DNA from: Neodontobutis hainanensis
Taxonomy: Eukaryota; Chordata; Actinopteri; Gobiiformes; Odontobutidae
NCBI GenBank assembly: GCA_024349245.1
Contig: JALDNG010000022.1
Span: 15,795,501-15,859,500 of the forward strand
Reading direction: 5' to 3'
Length of the DNA stretch: 64,000 bases
In this document: positions 12,098 to 25,460 of the stretch, one piece after another
Layout of the letters: each line of letters begins with the position of its first letter
Numbering within the stretch: position 1 is the first letter of the stretch
Program-made: the position numbers and the translations under genes
The notes under the pieces: model-generated
Seen by the model: the letters and a program-made list of their open reading frames with translations, nothing else
Databases searched by the model: none
What the model was told of the DNA's origin: nothing

Positions 12098-15000
12098 AGT
12101 ACAGTCGGTTTGAGGCTAAGATCCATGACCTGAGGGAGCAGATGATGACTAGCAGCATTAGCTCCAGCTCCACGTCGCTACGCTCCACACAGAAACGCAC
12201 GCTCTACGTCAGGTAACATCACAGTTACACATGAGAATGGATAAATATCTTCACTTTGAAATATCATTCAATCGTCTTGTGTTTTAGAGATTAGAAGAGT
12301 ATTAGACAAAGCATGAATGTGTTTGCTCACTTTGTACCACTAGATGGAGTCTTGAGCTACTGCAGTCTGCCACTAAATAAGTACATTTTATATTTTTTAC
12401 GTTGGTTTTCTGCAACAATGCCAAATTTAGTGCATTCACATTATAACATTATGAACCTGACTGGTCCTAATCCATGTTTGAGCCTAACGGGGTACAAGAT
12501 GTCCCTAGTAAAGATACTATATACAGTATAGCCCCTCCATCAGTGTGGTCATAAAGGTTTGAGCAAAGACTGCATGTTATTGATTAGACAATAGAGAATC
12601 CTCATTTGAGCAAAGATTTATTGAAAGGGTAAACACAAAACAGCAATTTTCTCACATTTTGTCAAATTCTAAAACAAGTCAACGCAAAATGCTGGAGTTA
12701 TTTTTTTACAAGGTCCAGAAAGAGCTGCTGATAAAAGAATCCATCAGCTGCTCTTTCTGCTTTTAGTCTTTCAAAAAACATGTGACATGAAAGAGTTACT
12801 CCCTAAAATAAAGGGAGTTCCTTTTTTGCAGGTGCAGCTGTCTAGATTGTACTGTTTGAGGTTTAGAAAGATGAGGATAAATCCAGAAACAGTCTTCTTC
12901 CCCTATTTTTCACAGTATCCAATGACTGCAGCCTTTTCAAAGCTACACAAAAAGATGTACTCACTGCCTAAATTTAGAAACTCACCTACATTTTGAACGT
13001 TCACTACTAATACATTTCATCTCATATAGAAATCCAGCACACATCGAGGAGGAAACACAAGCCATTTCAGGGGTCACCTTCACCGAACCATGACTGTATT
13101 GACCCATACTGCTCCGAGAAACAGGGCTTTAGGCCACAACTGTTTATATTTTAGCAGTAATTATTTTCTGAAATGTGTGTCCGGAGTCTGAGCAGAGTCA
13201 TTGTCCAGTGTCCTTCAGTGGGACAAAGCTACAATAGACCCTTATCTCAGCCGTCCGAGTGGCAGACGGTGAATGAAGCTTATCAAACTGAAAATCACAT
13301 TCAGACGGCCGGCTAATACTGTCCATCCAGTTTGTATTTAGACTTAGCAAAAGTTAGAGAAGGCCTGAAAAAAACAGTTACATAATCCATAAAGAAAAGA
13401 AAGTATATTGTAAGTCCATAAACAAAGCAAATACATTTTTACATATAGTATAGTGTGAGAGATGCATAATACTGATTCCTAAAGCTGATTAAATATATAA
13501 AGGAGTTACACAGATGCACTAACATTTGCAAAAAAGACTTGATGATGGAACACTCATGCATAGATTATATAATATGAGGTTTGTTTCTCGGCTGGATGAG
13601 GATATATTCCATCCATATGTTTTAATTACAAGTTAAATTGAGATATATTAAATAGCGTTGGATTCTCATAAAAAAAAGTCCACGAAATGGCCTGGAAAAG
13701 TATTTCCTAAAAAGATAGTTAGCTTGTTCTGTTTGAAGCACTGTAAACTCTACAAAACCCTGCACAGTCTGCGTTTCCATGTCTGAATAAACGGAAAGTA
13801 TAATCTGTATAAATGCCTTAAGAACAGTGGCCTTTATATAAAACGGACAAAAGGCAATATGCCCCATTCAGGAACAAATTAAGCATCAATATATTAGAAA
13901 AAAACATTGGACCTATCATTAAACTCCAATATATATATTCCAGCTCAAAATATCATTTGTAAAAGTAGGCTTAATGCTAATATATGCATTTGGAGTGAGC
14001 TGTTTACATAATAATACTGTCTATAGTGTTGTATTGTGACTATACTTTAAGTGCATATAGGTTTATAGTGTGTCTTCAATTTTATGCTACCATTGTATTG
14101 AAATTCAGAGCTTTAAACTGTACTTTTTTATCAAATATATGTCAAATTCAGTAAAATGAGACTCACTCACAAAGAACAAAGGCTCATGTTTCCACCTTGT
14201 TTCAGTGACATTTCCACAGAGAGAGGTCATTAGTCCCACACTGTTCATTGTCTCTAAATGCATCAGCGCACTCCTCTCTGACCAATCAGCTCCTGCTCCA
14301 TGCTCATCCTGGCTTTTGATTGGCCCTATAGACCTGGTAACTGACCTGGACAACTCTTCACACGACAGTGATTTATCACGTTTCTTTGTCATATAACCTT
14401 GAAATGGTACCAATGGGATTTTAACTTTTTTTATTAGTTTCCCTGCGCTTTAGAGGTGTTTGATCTAATGAGCCGTGACAGGCCATTACTCCTTCTGCAG
14501 TTTTATAAATCAGGGTTGAATCTGCCAAAGCACAATTTAATAATGTGATGACAGTTGTGGTAATTGGATTGGACCTTTATTTACTTTATTAAAAATTAAA
14601 AAGTGAAAAAAGCCAAAGAGGGCCACATTGGTCGAGAGGAAAGAAATCACAGGTTTTAGTTGGATTTGAACAAGTTTTAGTTGGATTTGAGCAGATTTTA
14701 GTTGGGCATGAACAGGTTTTAGCTGGATTTGAACAGGTTTTACCTAGATTTGAACACGTTTTAAATGGATTCCAATAGCTTTTATTTGGATTTAAACAGG
14801 TTTTACTTGGAATTGGCCAGTTTTTAGATGGATTTGAACAGGTTTTAGTTGGATTTGTGCAGGTTTTAGTTGGATTTGAACAGGTTTTAAATTAATTTGA
14901 ACAGGTTTTGGTTGGAATTTAATAGGTTTTAGTTGGATTTGAACAGGTTTTACTTGGAATTTAACATTTTAGTTGGATTTGAACAGGTTTTAGTTGGATT

Positions 15001-18000
15001 TAAACAGGTTTTAGTTGGATTTAAACAGGTTTTAGTTGGATTTAAACAGGTTTAAATAGATAACAATATATTTTAGTTGGAATTGAACAGGTTTTAGTTG
15101 GATTTAACCAAGTTTTAGTTGGATTTGAGCAGGTTTTAGTTAGATTTGAGCAGTTTTTTTTATAGCAACAAGGGTCAAATATTGATTTATTGCTTTTAGA
15201 TCAGAGGTTAAAGGTTGTGTTTCTGTGATAAATCATGCCTGCTTCTCTGGATTATGACAGATTTGTTTTCAGATCCAGATGCCTCAGAGCACAGTATTCT
15301 CAGAACAAGATATTCTGGCTTCAGTTTTCAGTCGTCTGATTCCAACTGTAATGTTTTGTGGGATGATAAAAGTGAGCCATTAAAACTAAAGCTTTATTAT
15401 TAATATTTATTCATGCTGTGTGTGTTACATGTGAAAGTAAATGCATGAATGGAGCAGACATACACTATAATTACTACTAAGTATTGGCTGTTTAAATGTA
15501 ATTTAAAGTTAAAACCTAATTCTGTCAGCGCAGAGTATACACTGATAAAATGAATCTTCATGTCCAGGATTAATTCATGGGAGAAATAGACAGGCTGTTG
15601 CTCAGGTAAAAGATTGGGAGCCAGGGTAATCCTCAGGGAAGATCCACATCTGGATTTTCATCTGCATCATGTGAAAATACATTTTACATTTGTCTAAACT
15701 GTACAAGACAATGGAGCTCTATAGAGAGTATTCAACACTTTCACCATCAAGCCATAAATTAGTACAATATTCCACCAATACCAGGCAACGTTTTCACAAA
15801 ACATTAATAAAACATCATTTGTATATACAGTGTAGTCCCCTGTGAAGTCTAGTCTGGACACACGACTGTTTAATTCATGAGAAGGTCTTCTCACGTTTCT
15901 CTGCCTCGTCTCTGTTTGTTTTATTGATGAAGAGATGAAGCAGTGGGACTTAAGGGAAGACATTATTTCAGCTCTACTTCCTCCACACACTCACACTGGG
16001 CTTTGTGTCACTGTCAGGACAATATTTAAAGCAAGGAAAGATGGATGAATAATGTAAAGCTTGGATATATTTTAAAGAATAGTCAATTAATATTGTATTA
16101 AAACACTGCCTCTGCTTACTTTACCTTTAACCTTAACTCTACCATAAACCTGACTCTGAAAAAGCAGTTACAGTAAAAGTGGAGCAAATACAAACGCTGT
16201 TCTGAAAAAGCTCACACAGTCTAACACTACTGTCCCAGTTTGTCAGGTCTGTTCCCTCTGGACTCAGTGTCTGACGAGACACAGCACAAGGTCACGGCAG
16301 ATGTTTATTTACTCCAGCGGCTCTCTGTCCAGTGTCTACAGTCTGGCAGCAACATAACATAAACTGAGCCAAATCACTGCATTTAATATTAATAAACTGC
16401 TTCCTTAAACAAATATCTCTCCACATTGCTAATATTTATGCATGTTTCACTTTGCCAGCGCTGGAATTATCACTTCTAGGACTTCCTGTCGTCATTGTTT
16501 ACAAGCTGCGTAGACCAACAGTCAATAGACCCCCCCCCCTCTATGAGAGGCTTACCATGATGTGCTGAACATTTACATCTATTTTGATCCTTCACACTTT
16601 TCACAGATTATTCTTATTACAGTATAATAATTAGGCTGTGAAATGGTATTCTTTTGCTAAAATGTAGTATTTATTACATTTTTTGAGACGGTTTAGTGTC
16701 TGTTGTAAATTATGAGTACAGTATAATTAAATTCACAGGCGACTTCAAACAAAAACAATCACAAGGCTAAAAGGCTTGGCATTATCAGATCCTCTGATAC
16801 AAACTTATTTCTGTCAGATTAGCAGTTTGTGGATGCATTAGATGTTAAACATGGAGAGACAGAATTATAGTTTGTAATTAGTACCAAGAAGCAGCCAACG
16901 TTTTATTCTCTGTCTTTCTGCAAAGCCCTATTATTAATAATTCATGTTATTTATTATGATTGTAAACCAGGGAACAGTTTAAAAATAAAGTGTTGTTGTT
17001 TCAAGTGTTTAAACTGCTTTAATCAATCAATCATTTATTTATAAAGCACCTTACAACAACCACAGATTGACCAAAGTGCTGTACAACTTTAAAAAATAGA
17101 TATACATAATTACAAATAAAAACAGAGCCACTAAGTGCCAAAAGCCATTCTGAATATGTGCGTCTTAGGTTTGGCTTTAAACAGAAGAAGTGATGAAACG
17201 TAACTCAAAAGGGCAAAAGGTTCCAGAGTTTAGGACCGACCACTGCAAAAGAACAGTCCCTCTGTTTGTTCTGGTTTTCTCACTCCGAATGTGAAAAATT
17301 ATCACTCGATAAAACAGTGGCTTCATTAAAGAGTGGCGGTGTAAGAAAAAATTGATTCTTTCTAATATTGCAAAATTTCATTGCGTAATTATTGTATTTA
17401 CGGCTTAATTGATTTTCTTCGAATAGAAATTTCACAATTTAATTTGAAACTTTGGTTTGTTGCTTATTTAGCTTAAAATAATACATAGAGATACAGTTTC
17501 AGTGCTCACTATTCTGATAATTAAATAAAATGTATTTCATACTCTGTTCTGCTGCTCTTGTGGATTCCAAAATGAGGTTTTTCAGAATTGTAAATTAAAA
17601 AAAAGCAATATATCGTCTTACCCTACAGTATTGGGATATAGCGTATTGTGGCACGTGTAACACACTCCCCCTATTAAAGCAGAACCAAGTAACATTTTAG
17701 TCTCATGTTCAGGTTGAGCGAGAGTGACAAATTGCTTTACGGTAATTCAATATAAACATAGCGACCTCCCGCAGTGCAAAAGGTCAAACCAAAACGGCAC
17801 ACACTTTAATTTCATCGTCAGTCCTGGCGTAACCACCAAAAAGACAGAGAAAACCTTTGTCTGAAGAAGGAGAGTGTTGTTGTCCAGTGCTGTGCTTGGA
17901 GGGTTTACTGAAGGAAGCTGTAGGGAAAGATCTCTGTATCTTTATATATTTTAATGCAGGTCAACAAGGAGACGTCATCATCACAGTATACTTTATCAAC

Positions 18001-20873
18001 TATTGCATTATTTCTTTGTATTATCTCAGTGTTGTGCAGTCCTTGTGAAGCCTTCGTCTCTAACAACACCTGGTCTTCTTCAGAGCGCTCTTTGACTTCG
18101 ATGGCAGTGAGTCGGACGCCAGCGCTCCAAACCAGGTGCTGTCGTTCAGGTTCGGGGACGTCCTCCACGTGAGCAGCGCCGGAGAAGACGAGTGGTGGTC
18201 CGCCCGACACCTCAACCCCCCCCCTCCCAACTGCCCCGAGGTGGGGGTCATACCCAGTCGGAGGAGGTCAGTACCAGAGCACACTCCACACTTTATCCTT
18301 CCAGCATTGTTTTAAATTGGATGATTAGGCGACATGTTTAACTCTGTCCTGCTTAGAGTTAATGCAAGAGTTGTGAGAAAAATAAATCCTGGAGGCAAGG
18401 AGTTAAAATGAGGAAGGATTATAGGACACAGCTTTGGGAGCAACTCGAAACAGGGATAAATGTAGAAATCATCATTGGATTTAGATCAAAGGGAATTAAA
18501 CACGCGTCTGAATAAATCAAGGAGTATTCAATTCAAACATAATGTAAGATTACAATACAATATGAAGCTTTCTGAGAATAGATATGAAAGTGTAATAGAC
18601 TAATAGCTGAAAATGATTAAATTGTACATTCAAAGAGTCTGGATAGAAAAAATGAAATGAACTTTATTGTGAGCAGTCCGCTGTAAATTATACAAATTAG
18701 TGTTCATTCTTTTGATATGTCTCTATGAAACCAGTATATTCTGCTTCTTTGGGGAATAAGAGCCACTTTATCTCGCTGTCGCCCAAGAGGAAAGCCTTGT
18801 GTGAATGTGTTGAAGGGATTAAACCTGAGTCGACATCACGGATTAAAACACCCACAGTTTTCTTTGAGATTCTGGCCCATTTTCTGCTAAAGATGAGAGC
18901 CAGACGAGTAAAGACGAGTATGTGTAGCTTTTGTAGATTTTGCTGTGAGGGTAGTTACTTTTGCGTCTTCAGGTTTAAAATTGACATAATGTGGAGTGAA
19001 GCTTGTGGCTTGAATGAAAGTTAAAGTGAAATCTAAGTGAGACTTTCTGTTGAGCACATTCATGAAGAGCTCAAACTGTAGCAGTAAGTGTAGTAGTGTC
19101 ATAGTACAGATTAGTTTAGTTTAAAAAACACTCCTCTTCTGAGTTTTTCATGGCTTTGAAATGATTTCTGTTTTCAGAGCAGAGAAGAAGGAGAGGTCGC
19201 GGCTGAAGGCGGTCAGGTTGACCAGGACTCAGGACAAATCTGTGAGTAACACATTTTAAACCTCCACACAACATTGACAACAATTGAAAACTGGGCCTTT
19301 TTGTTTTTAAAACGTGCAGAAATAGAAGAACTACAGTACATCAGGACCAATACAAAGATAAAACACCTAAGGACATCAGTTAAAAGGTCTGCTCTGATTG
19401 GCTTTGTCCTCTCTTTTTGAGCTAAATGTTCCTCTTAGAGGCCCAATGCATCACTTATCTACCTCACTGTTTAGAAGAACAAAGCCTTCATCTAACCTTA
19501 AATCTAAATAAAAACTGGACCTTTTTACTATAACTTTTTAATTTCTGAGCAACAGTGCAACACCTCAAAGCCTTGTGAGATTTTTCACCTGCTCCTGTTC
19601 TCGGCTGAAGACAAAATGTGTTGAGCTGCTGCTGATACATGTATCACACTGTGTTTTAAGCAGGGGTTTATTTTCCACCAGATGTCTTCACTAATATTTT
19701 AATTCAAAATCAACAAAACAAAAACATGTTCTTCTAATGCATTAATAGTAGTATTATCCGACTAAAATGTGTTTACATATATGAATAAGTCAGTGGAGGT
19801 GTGGCCGTGACTCTGTTAACACTGATCCCGTGACTCCAGTCTCTCACATCACACTTTCGGTGTCAGCTCTGTTTGTTCACACACGTCTGAGTCATCGACA
19901 AAACAGACGGCAAATATAACTATAGCACCCTCTCTGACACACAATCCATTTACCTAATGCTTTAAGCTAATCTCACACGAGTCTAGACGAGTGCTGTCAG
20001 AGGCAAGACAAATTCACAAACTTCATTTATGCATAAAGGCCAACTGTGGGACCCAATGGCTCCTCCATTTGAATTAAAGCAACACAATGTACCTCCCAAA
20101 AATAGAGCCTGAAATATGTGACTTTAACTTTTCATCTTGTGAGGATACATATCCAGCCAGAATGTGTCACAACATCAAAAATTTACATTGCAGCTAAGAT
20201 ATTTATAGGATATTTATAAAAAGTTAACCGTCCTGGCATAGTTTTGCCACAGCATTTGTTTAAAACTGTGATTTGCCGTTGATTTTATAATGAAAATTGC
20301 AAGCTAAAATAACCTTATTGCAGCTCATTTATAAATTTCTTCTTATCAATATTTAGTTCTAAAGTTTTGTATAAAGGAATTGCTGTAGCTCCAAAGCGTC
20401 TGTAAACATTAGATAAATAAGCACCTCACTAACTGCAATAAAACATGTAAAGCATTGAATGTGGAACAAGAAATGAAGACTTTTACTTTGGTCTGGACGC
20501 ACAGAGTTAAGGACTAACAACAGTAAGAATCAGTGACAGAAAAGCTTTGTGATAGTGTTTGTTATAGAACGGTTGTTTCTAATGCGGTCTCCTCCTCTCC
20601 TTCTGTTTCAGGACCAAGATGATAAAGGTATGTGTCTTCACTGTCAGTGACACCTGCTGGTCACTGTATGTAACTTCAGCTCTTACAATAACCGACCGAG
20701 GCCACACATTACACTGTTATACTTGTATCAGAAGTTAATAGAGCAATAAAACACTTTATTATAAATCTTAGGTGTTTAGACCCTACAACATTATAGTTAG
20801 ATAAAGCTATTAAAACCAGATAAAGCCCAAGTTAAACCACTTTAATTCTTGATTTTGTCCATGGAATGTTATA

Positions 20874-20914
<41 letters not shown>

Positions 20915-23900
20915 TAATAATTATTATAGTAATGGATTGGATTTAAATAGCGCTTTTTAAGGCTCTCAAAGCACTATGTGAATGAATGAGACTTCATGTG
21001 ATTATATGTGAATGGATGAGACTTCACGTGATTATATGTGAATGAATGAGACTTCATGTGATTATATGTGAATGGATGAGACTTCACGTGATTATATGTG
21101 AATGGATGAGACTTTACGTGATTATATGTGAATGAATGAGACTTCACGTGATTATATGTGAATGGATGAGACTTCACGTGATTATATGTGAATGGATGAG
21201 ACTTCACGTGATTGTATGTGAATGGATGAGACTTCACGTGATTATATGTGAATGGATGAGACTTCACGTGATTATATGTGAATGAATGAGACTTCACGTG
21301 ATTATATGTGAATGGATGAGACTTCACGTGATTGTATGTGAATGGATGAGACTTCACGTGATTGTATGTGAATGAATGAGACTTCACGTGATTATATGTG
21401 AATGAATGAGACTTCACGTGATTATATGTGAATGGATGAGACTTCACGTGATTGTATGTGAATGGATGAGACTTTATGTGATTATATGTGAATGAATGAG
21501 ACTTCACGTGATTATATGTGAATGAATGAGACTTCACGTGATTGTATGTGAATGAATGAGACTTCACGTGATTATATGTGAATGGATGAGACTTCACGTG
21601 ATTGTATGTGAATGGATGAGACTTCACGTGATTATATGTGAATGAATGGGACTTCACGTGATTATATGTGAATGAATGGCAGTGTAATCCTTGTTGACTC
21701 TGCCCTGTCTGTCCTTCCAGAGCTGGTTACCTCTAGGACCAGCGATAGTGAGAGTAGTTCCTGTAAGTCTGGACCCTCCCCTGACTTTGTCTGTTCCTTA
21801 GACCTGATTACACTGGTTTTAAAATATGAGGAAAGACCTTGATTGTTACCCATTCTGAACAATTTTTATGTATTATTTACTTAGTTTTGGATGGCTGTAT
21901 CATTTGAAGCCAGTAATGATATCCTCTACTGTCCCTTATTCCTGCTCCAATTGCCTTGTCCTCTCATATTGTCCTTAAATGCCCATTGTGTTACTATTAC
22001 CTCACTTTATAACAGGAACCAAGCCAGGTGAGCTAATTCAGGGGAATAAACAACTGCCCAATCTGACCTTTGAGCTGCTTTTAAAATGTACCTATTTGTC
22101 ATCACTTCTGACCAAAGTTCAAGCGCAACACTTCAAAGTCATGTGAGATTTCACTGTCTTTAAATTAGCTGTTTTGTTCTTGGCTGAAGACAAAATATGT
22201 TGAGTTGCTGCAAACACATTTTTCACACTGTGATATAGGCACAGTGTATTTAAAAACAAAAACTACCTGTTTAGAAACAAAATATATTTAGTTCATAAAT
22301 TACGGAAGTATTGATTTATTGATATTTGTTCTCAACATAGTTCAACATAAAGATTATTTTTAAGCAATTGTAGCCTACTAAAACAGTTTTGACTGACATT
22401 TATTCACCTGTACACAACTTAATATTACCCACTACACCTTAAAATCCAGAGCAGGACTGGGACAACATCTTTCAAACCTAGTGTAAACATGGTCTTCCTG
22501 TTTTTAAAACTTTTCTTTTCTCAGTTTTCAGATTTTGTGTGTCTTTGTGTTTTCCTTGTGTTATTGTTTGCTGTGGCGTGATGCTCTGAGGGACATGTCT
22601 GCTTTTACACACATCTAACACTATATTAGTATAATCAGGCATTTTGTTAGAAACAGTCTCTGAATGTGTTTGTCTTTTCAGCCGGACAAGAGGAGGTCTT
22701 CCTCACGTACCAGCCCATCGTGCAGCAGGAAGGTCAGTGTCTGTTTTGTATTCTTATTTTATTTTCTCTGTTAATTCAAGTTGGTGCCAAATCTTAAACC
22801 ACTCCAGGACTAGGTCTAGAAACAAAAACCGATAAACGTCTTGCAGAAAGGATGCTAGACACAGACTGTAATTTTTTATACTGTTTATGGCACTGCTTTG
22901 AGGTTTATATCAAACTCAAACTTTGATGTAAAAAGTACACCAAAAAGGTCATATGTTTCTTTTAGAAATATACTGATTTAAATCATTAGATTTGTAAAAG
23001 CTAATTCCCTTCTTTAGTCATTACAGTTTGACAGTTATCCATTTTTTTAAACTTACATGTCCATTTGTAATTATCCTTTCATATACACAGTGAACTACAC
23101 ACGTCCTGTTATCATTCTCGGACTGATGAAAGACCGAGTGAACGACGACCTCATCTCAGAGTTCCCAGACAAGTTTGGCTCCTGTGTCCCACGTGAGTCT
23201 CACAGATTTATAATAAACTGCACTGGTCTTTGACAAAACTGAACAGGAAGCACTTTGTTAACACATTAAATACATGTAATATATACTCAGTGAAGTGCCT
23301 GTCCTGGACATGAAAGGAGTGTGTTTGTGTTTTTTTCTTTCATTTATTTATTTTATGTAGACACGACTCGGCCGCGGCGCGACTACGAAGTGGACGGCCG
23401 CGACTATCACTTCATGTCGTCCCGAGAGCTGATGGAGCAGGAGATTCAAGAGCACAAGTTTATCGAGGCCGGGCAGTACAACAACCATCTGTACGGGACC
23501 AGCATCCAGTCGGTCAAGGAGGTCGCCGAAAAGGTCTGAGCCTCGCCCCAACCTCGTCCCATTACAGAACATTCACAGACCCCAGAGCATTTTAAAAAGA
23601 CGAAAGGGCATTGAACATCAGAAAATTCTGGCAACTGACTTAACTATGTGTGTGTGCTGTCAGTGAGTAAAAAATCAAACCAAATAACACCACATAAAGG
23701 ACCCAGAGTTATACGAGGGTTATTTTAGTTAATTGTGTCTTCTCATCAGAGACTACAGGTCACATGACAATATTCAACATAATTCTATTGTCGTCTAATG
23801 GTCTCTGCTGCTCTTTTGTTTGTCCCTCTGTGTTTCAGGGTAAACACTGTATTCTGGACGTTTCAGGGAACGCCATCAAGCGTCTGCAACTGGCAGGCCT

Positions 23901-24900
23901 TCATCCCATCGCCATCCTCATCAAACCTTCCAACATCAACAACATCCTGTGAGCACTACAAACACACACACTCACTACACAACACTAAGGGTATAACAGT
24001 ATCACAGTGTTTAAAGCCAAGGCTATATCGCAACAACTGTCCCTAGAAGGGCTTTTTACAGTTTATTTTACACCAGATGGATATAAAAGAAAAAGGAAAA
24101 TGCAAAAAAAAAACAAAACTGCATAAACAAAAGCACACAGCAGACCTTTAAACAAAACACTGAGTCCAATGTAAGTGAGGTTAACTCTGCTGCTTTTTTA
24201 TTTTTTACAATAATGAGAGGTCAGTGGGTTCAGTGTGTGTCCTGACGGTTTGCTCTTGTCTTTCACAGAGAGATGAACAAGCGTCTGACGGAGGAACAGG
24301 CCAGAAAGACCTTCGATCGAGCTGTCAAACTAGAAATAGAGTTTACAGAGTACTTCACTGGTCAGTCACTCAATTATTTATAGTTTCATTATTTTATATT
24401 TACATTTTACATTTTACCTCGTGGACAATAAACTGCGAAAAAAACAAGATAACTAGCCGTTTTGTTCGTTTTAGCCACATTCATCTTTCTGCAATAAAAC
24501 TATGGCACATAGCCAAAGGTGTAAAGGCTGATGCTGGTTCTTTTATTCTGAAAGGATGCTAAGCTTGTTTTGTGAGATTTTGTAAAATGGTCCTAGACTC
24601 CTAAACGCCTCTCGCATGATGTTTGATTTAGTTTGTTGTTACATACAGCTGCTAATCACTATGACAGCATCAAACAGCAGATTTCATTTATTTCAAACAT
24701 CTTTATTATTGTATTATTTCTTCACCAACAGTTCTAGTGCTTTAGATTGTTATTGTTATTGAATACTAAATGTTATTCTTTCTCCTGCTGCAGCGATCGT
24801 GCAGGCCTCGAGTCTGGAGGAGGTGTATTCGCAGGTCAAACACATCATCGAAGAGCAGTCGGGGCCGTACATCTGGATTCCCACTAAAGAGCGTCTGTGA
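12098..24900 (+). CDS. dlg1: MAGUK scaffold protein, 3' part: linker, SH3, HOOK and guanylate-kinase-like exons (dlg1/SAP97-like)
   Basis: Eleven exons are seen: 12098-12212, 18084-18266, 19178-19241, 20612-20627 (16-nt microexon), 21721-21762, 22682-22732, 23091-23192, 23361-23533, 23839-23948, 24269-24360 and 24794-24900. All have AG/GT borders and join in one frame to about 350 residues. Order: linker with RFEAKIHDLREQMM, SH3 from ALFDFD to VGVIPSRRR (about 40-100), a HOOK with a basic RAEKKERSRLK stretch and SDSESSS, then a GK domain (about 162-345) with TTRPRRDYEVDGRDYHF, EHKFIEAGQYNNHLYGTS and the end IWIPTKERL. DLG family proteins cluster receptors and channels at membrane junctions and synapses, and their GK domain binds phosphoproteins rather than making nucleotides. 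The linker, SDSES motif and GK wording fit DLG1 better than DLG2 or DLG4, from family memory. Oddities are LGLMKD where the family has LGPMKD, and a proline-rich SH3 loop. PDZ exons must lie upstream of the window; dlg2 or dlg3 is less likely. Confidence 0.92.
14645..15150. repeat. Degenerate 21-22-bp minisatellite
   Basis: A unit close to GGTTTTAGTTGGATTTGAAC recurs more than 20 times with substitutions and small indels. Divergence between units suggests an old array. It is intronic. Confidence 0.85.
17025..17345. repeat. Dispersed teleost repeat (ATTTATTTATAAAGCACC type)
   Basis: An AATC microsatellite leads into ATTTATTTATAAAGCACC, then ACCAAAGTGCTGTACAA, a G/C-richer middle and TTCCAGAGTTTAGGACCG. 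This layout is a very common interspersed repeat in fish genomes, recognised from memory. Confidence 0.5.
19385..19665 (+). repeat. Interspersed repeat, copy 1 of a pair
   Basis: It shares long stretches with about 22005-22235, such as GGCTGAAGACAAAATGTG followed by TTGAGCTGCTG and TCACACTGTG. Part of the same family may also lie near 1290-1380 (CTCTGATTGG then TTATCTACATCAC). Probably a MITE or SINE; no coding capacity. Confidence 0.5.
20876..20913. repeat. (ATT)n microsatellite
   Basis: About twelve ATT units. They sit just before a TTTAAATAGCGCTTTTTAAG segment typical of a fish dispersed repeat and before the 30-bp minisatellite. Confidence 0.9.
20971..21680. repeat. 30-bp minisatellite bearing E-boxes (CACGTG)
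   Basis: About 23 nearly identical 30-bp units fill most of the dlg1 intron between the 16-nt microexon and the next HOOK exon. Each unit contains ATTATATGTGAATG and most contain ACTTCACGTG. By eye about 19 units keep the palindromic E-box CACGTG. Because 30 is a multiple of 3, the - strand reads open for 227 codons as a ten-residue repeat; I regard that as a by-product. Low divergence suggests recent expansion. Confidence 0.93.
22005..22235 (+). repeat. Interspersed repeat, copy 2 of a pair
   Basis: Paralogous to about 19385-19665: CTTGGCTGAAGACAAAATAT followed by TTGAGTTGCTG and TTCACACTGTG. It lies in the next dlg1 intron but one. Confidence 0.5.
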
Positions 24901-25460
24901 ACGCACCGCTGCTTCAACTTTAAACTTCCCACTTTTTATTATCAGCCTGCTTCCCGTTCCTCTCACTTTGACACTTCTATCAACACTCAGCACAGGCGCA
25001 CAGACCAGGCTGGGACAATCTGGGGCCGCCTCCTCCAAAACAGGAGCACAGAGGTCCCAGCAGCCCATTGGTGGATCCTTGAGCTCGGTTCCTTAATGTT
25101 TAAGGAAGTGGTGACCGCTACGAAGCATTGTTATGATTATGACTTAATATTCCAGTCGGATTTCTCTCGTCGTTTCTTGTGTTGTTTTCATATTAACGAA
25201 TGCATTATTCATGTCTATGGGGTTTGTATTGACGTCACCGAGGGGCAGGACTTTTGCACGCTGTAGCTTTCAGAGCATGTTTCTGGGACAAATGTTGACT
25301 TCCTCTTTCTGTCCGTCTGTCCTCATGCCATCGTTCCCCATTTCACAACGTCTTCTACCATTCAACTTTTTCAGCTGTAGATACAAACCAAAACTCAACT
25401 TTATCCCCCAAAGCTATCAAGGGCAAAAGTGAACTATATCTGAAGAAAAAGGAAAATAAA
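24901..25460 (+). other. dlg1 3' UTR, proximal part
   Basis: Sequence directly after the dlg1 stop. A first AATAAA is at 25455-25460. From 24973 onward the same sequence recurs at 36536 and 48092. The true 3' end could be further downstream. Confidence 0.55.

Larger units (their letters stand above)
12213..18083 (+). other. dlg1 intron between linker and SH3 exons
   Basis: A 5.9-kb intron. It holds a degenerate minisatellite (about 14645-15150) and a dispersed repeat (about 17025-17345). No other exon was seen. Confidence 0.75.

Noticed and set aside
20974..21657. 227-codon - strand frame, ten-residue repeat
   Set aside because: Minisatellite with period 30 inside a dlg1 intron.
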